DNA of 51,872 nt from positions 1-51,872 of the forward strand of contig PKYQ01000033.1 in the NCBI GenBank assembly GCA_003133685.1, read 5' to 3'. The notes under the pieces are model-generated. The model was not told where the DNA came from. It did no database searches and was given only the letters and a program-made list of their open reading frames with translations. Of this stretch, positions 51,491 to 51,872 are shown piece by piece (positions within the stretch are counted from its first letter, which is position 1; each line of letters starts with the position of its first letter). A program made the position numbers and the translations under genes. The DNA comes from Acidimicrobiaceae bacterium. Its GTDB lineage: Bacteria; Actinomycetota; Acidimicrobiia; Acidimicrobiales; RAAP-2.

Positions 51491-51506
51491 TCGAACGTAT
51501 GTTCGT
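51491..51506 (+). promoter_or_regulatory. LexA (SOS) box overlapping the ruvC start codon
   Basis: TCGAACGTATGTTCGT matches the actinobacterial SOS box TCGAAC-N4-GTTCGA in 11 of 12 defined positions. The ruvC ATG (51499-51501) lies inside it. A -10-like TAGTAT (51486-51491) ends where the box begins, so LexA would sit on the promoter and start of a probably leaderless transcript. Confidence 0.8.
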
Positions 51507-51872
51507 ACTCGGAATCGACCCCGGATTGACCCGGTGCGGCTATGGCCTGGTCGAAGGGTCCTTCCAGGGTGTCGAATCTTTTCGGGCCGTTCGTGCCGGG
51601 ACCATCGAAACGGACCACGAAACTGCCGTCGAGTTACGCCTCGGTCAGATGTTGATTGAGTTGCGCACGCTGCTCGAAGAGACCACGCCGGACGCTGTGG
51701 TCGTCGAGCGGGTCTTCTATCAGCGAAACGCGAAGACCGCGATCCCGGTGGCTCAAGCGAGCGGCGTCGCCGTCGCGCTCGCTTCGGCGATCAACGTGCC
51801 GGTGCGACAGTTCAATGCCCAAGAGGTCAAGTTGGCCGTGACCGGGTACGGCGCGGCGAGCAAGGTCCAGGT
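51499..51872 (+). CDS. ruvC: Holliday junction resolvase RuvC (3' end beyond window)
   Basis: The first 124 residues of an endonuclease that cuts Holliday junctions together with RuvAB. The catalytic Asp7 is in LGIDPGLTRCGYG and Glu70 in AVVVERVFYQRN; the remaining acidic residues lie outside the window. The ATG is inside a LexA box, so expression is probably DNA-damage inducible. ruvA and ruvB are expected next. Confidence 0.95.
   Translation, partial: MFVLGIDPGLTRCGYGLVEGSFQGVESFRAVRAGTIETDHETAVELRLGQMLIELRTLLEETTPDAVVVERVFYQRNAKTAIPVAQASGVAVALASAINVPVRQFNAQEVKLAVTGYGAASKVQ

Overview
The window looks like chromosomal DNA of a high-GC actinobacterium, most likely of the Acidimicrobiia type. 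This rests on gene content rather than a marker gene: mycothiol ligase MshC, an F420-dependent NADP reductase, an InhA-like FabI, a CDP-alcohol phosphotransferase / acyltransferase / PimA-like mannosyltransferase block, and the order thrS-HIT-pgsA-acyltransferase-pimA-...-pdxS-pdxT-yebC-ruvC known from Mycobacterium and relatives. The class-level placement is an inference. Several genes appear to be leaderless, with a -10 element 6-7 bases before the start codon, as is common in actinobacteria.

1-7.7 kb is sugar import. The 3' end of one MalG-type permease faces an opposite-strand ATPase gene. After about 1 kb holding only a dead IS481-type transposase comes a complete operon: binding protein, MalF-type permease, MalG-type permease, MsmK-type ATPase. 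The MalF-type permease carries an unusual extracytoplasmic insertion with a Cna-B/SdrD-like beta domain. A long hairpin separates the binding-protein gene from the permeases.

7.8-31.9 kb is an accessory mosaic. It has three toxin-antitoxin pairs (RHH-VapC, Xre-RES, AbrB-VapC), two ECF sigma factor / membrane-partner modules, an amidase beside a broken MarR gene, a 973-residue UvrD-type helicase with HRDC domain followed by an HExxH metalloprotease-like protein, a GntR/membrane pair, a secreted phospholipase D-like protein and a TetR-controlled DHA2 exporter. It also has a four-gene ArsR operon with an AHSA1 protein and a mycothiol-dependent-isomerase-like protein, and a 633-residue TnpB-like nuclease. 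Debris of past transfer is plain: an IS3 transposase tail, a deacetylase tail, a membrane-protein tail and a 49-base 3' half of tRNA-Gly(CCC).

31.9-40.5 kb holds metabolic genes: a Baeyer-Villiger-type monooxygenase, a quinone-reductase-like MDR protein, an ACT-domain malic enzyme, YczE- and LysE-family membrane proteins and an ABC exporter.

40.5 kb to the end is core genome: fabI on the minus strand, then a tightly packed plus-strand series npdG-mshC-thrS-HIT-pgsA-acyltransferase-pimA-M48-like-pdxS-pdxT-yebC-ruvC, covering redox cofactors, translation, phosphatidylinositol mannoside synthesis, vitamin B6 and recombination. A near-perfect actinobacterial LexA box overlaps the ruvC start codon. 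I saw no CRISPR array, rRNA gene, intact tRNA gene or riboswitch that I could support.
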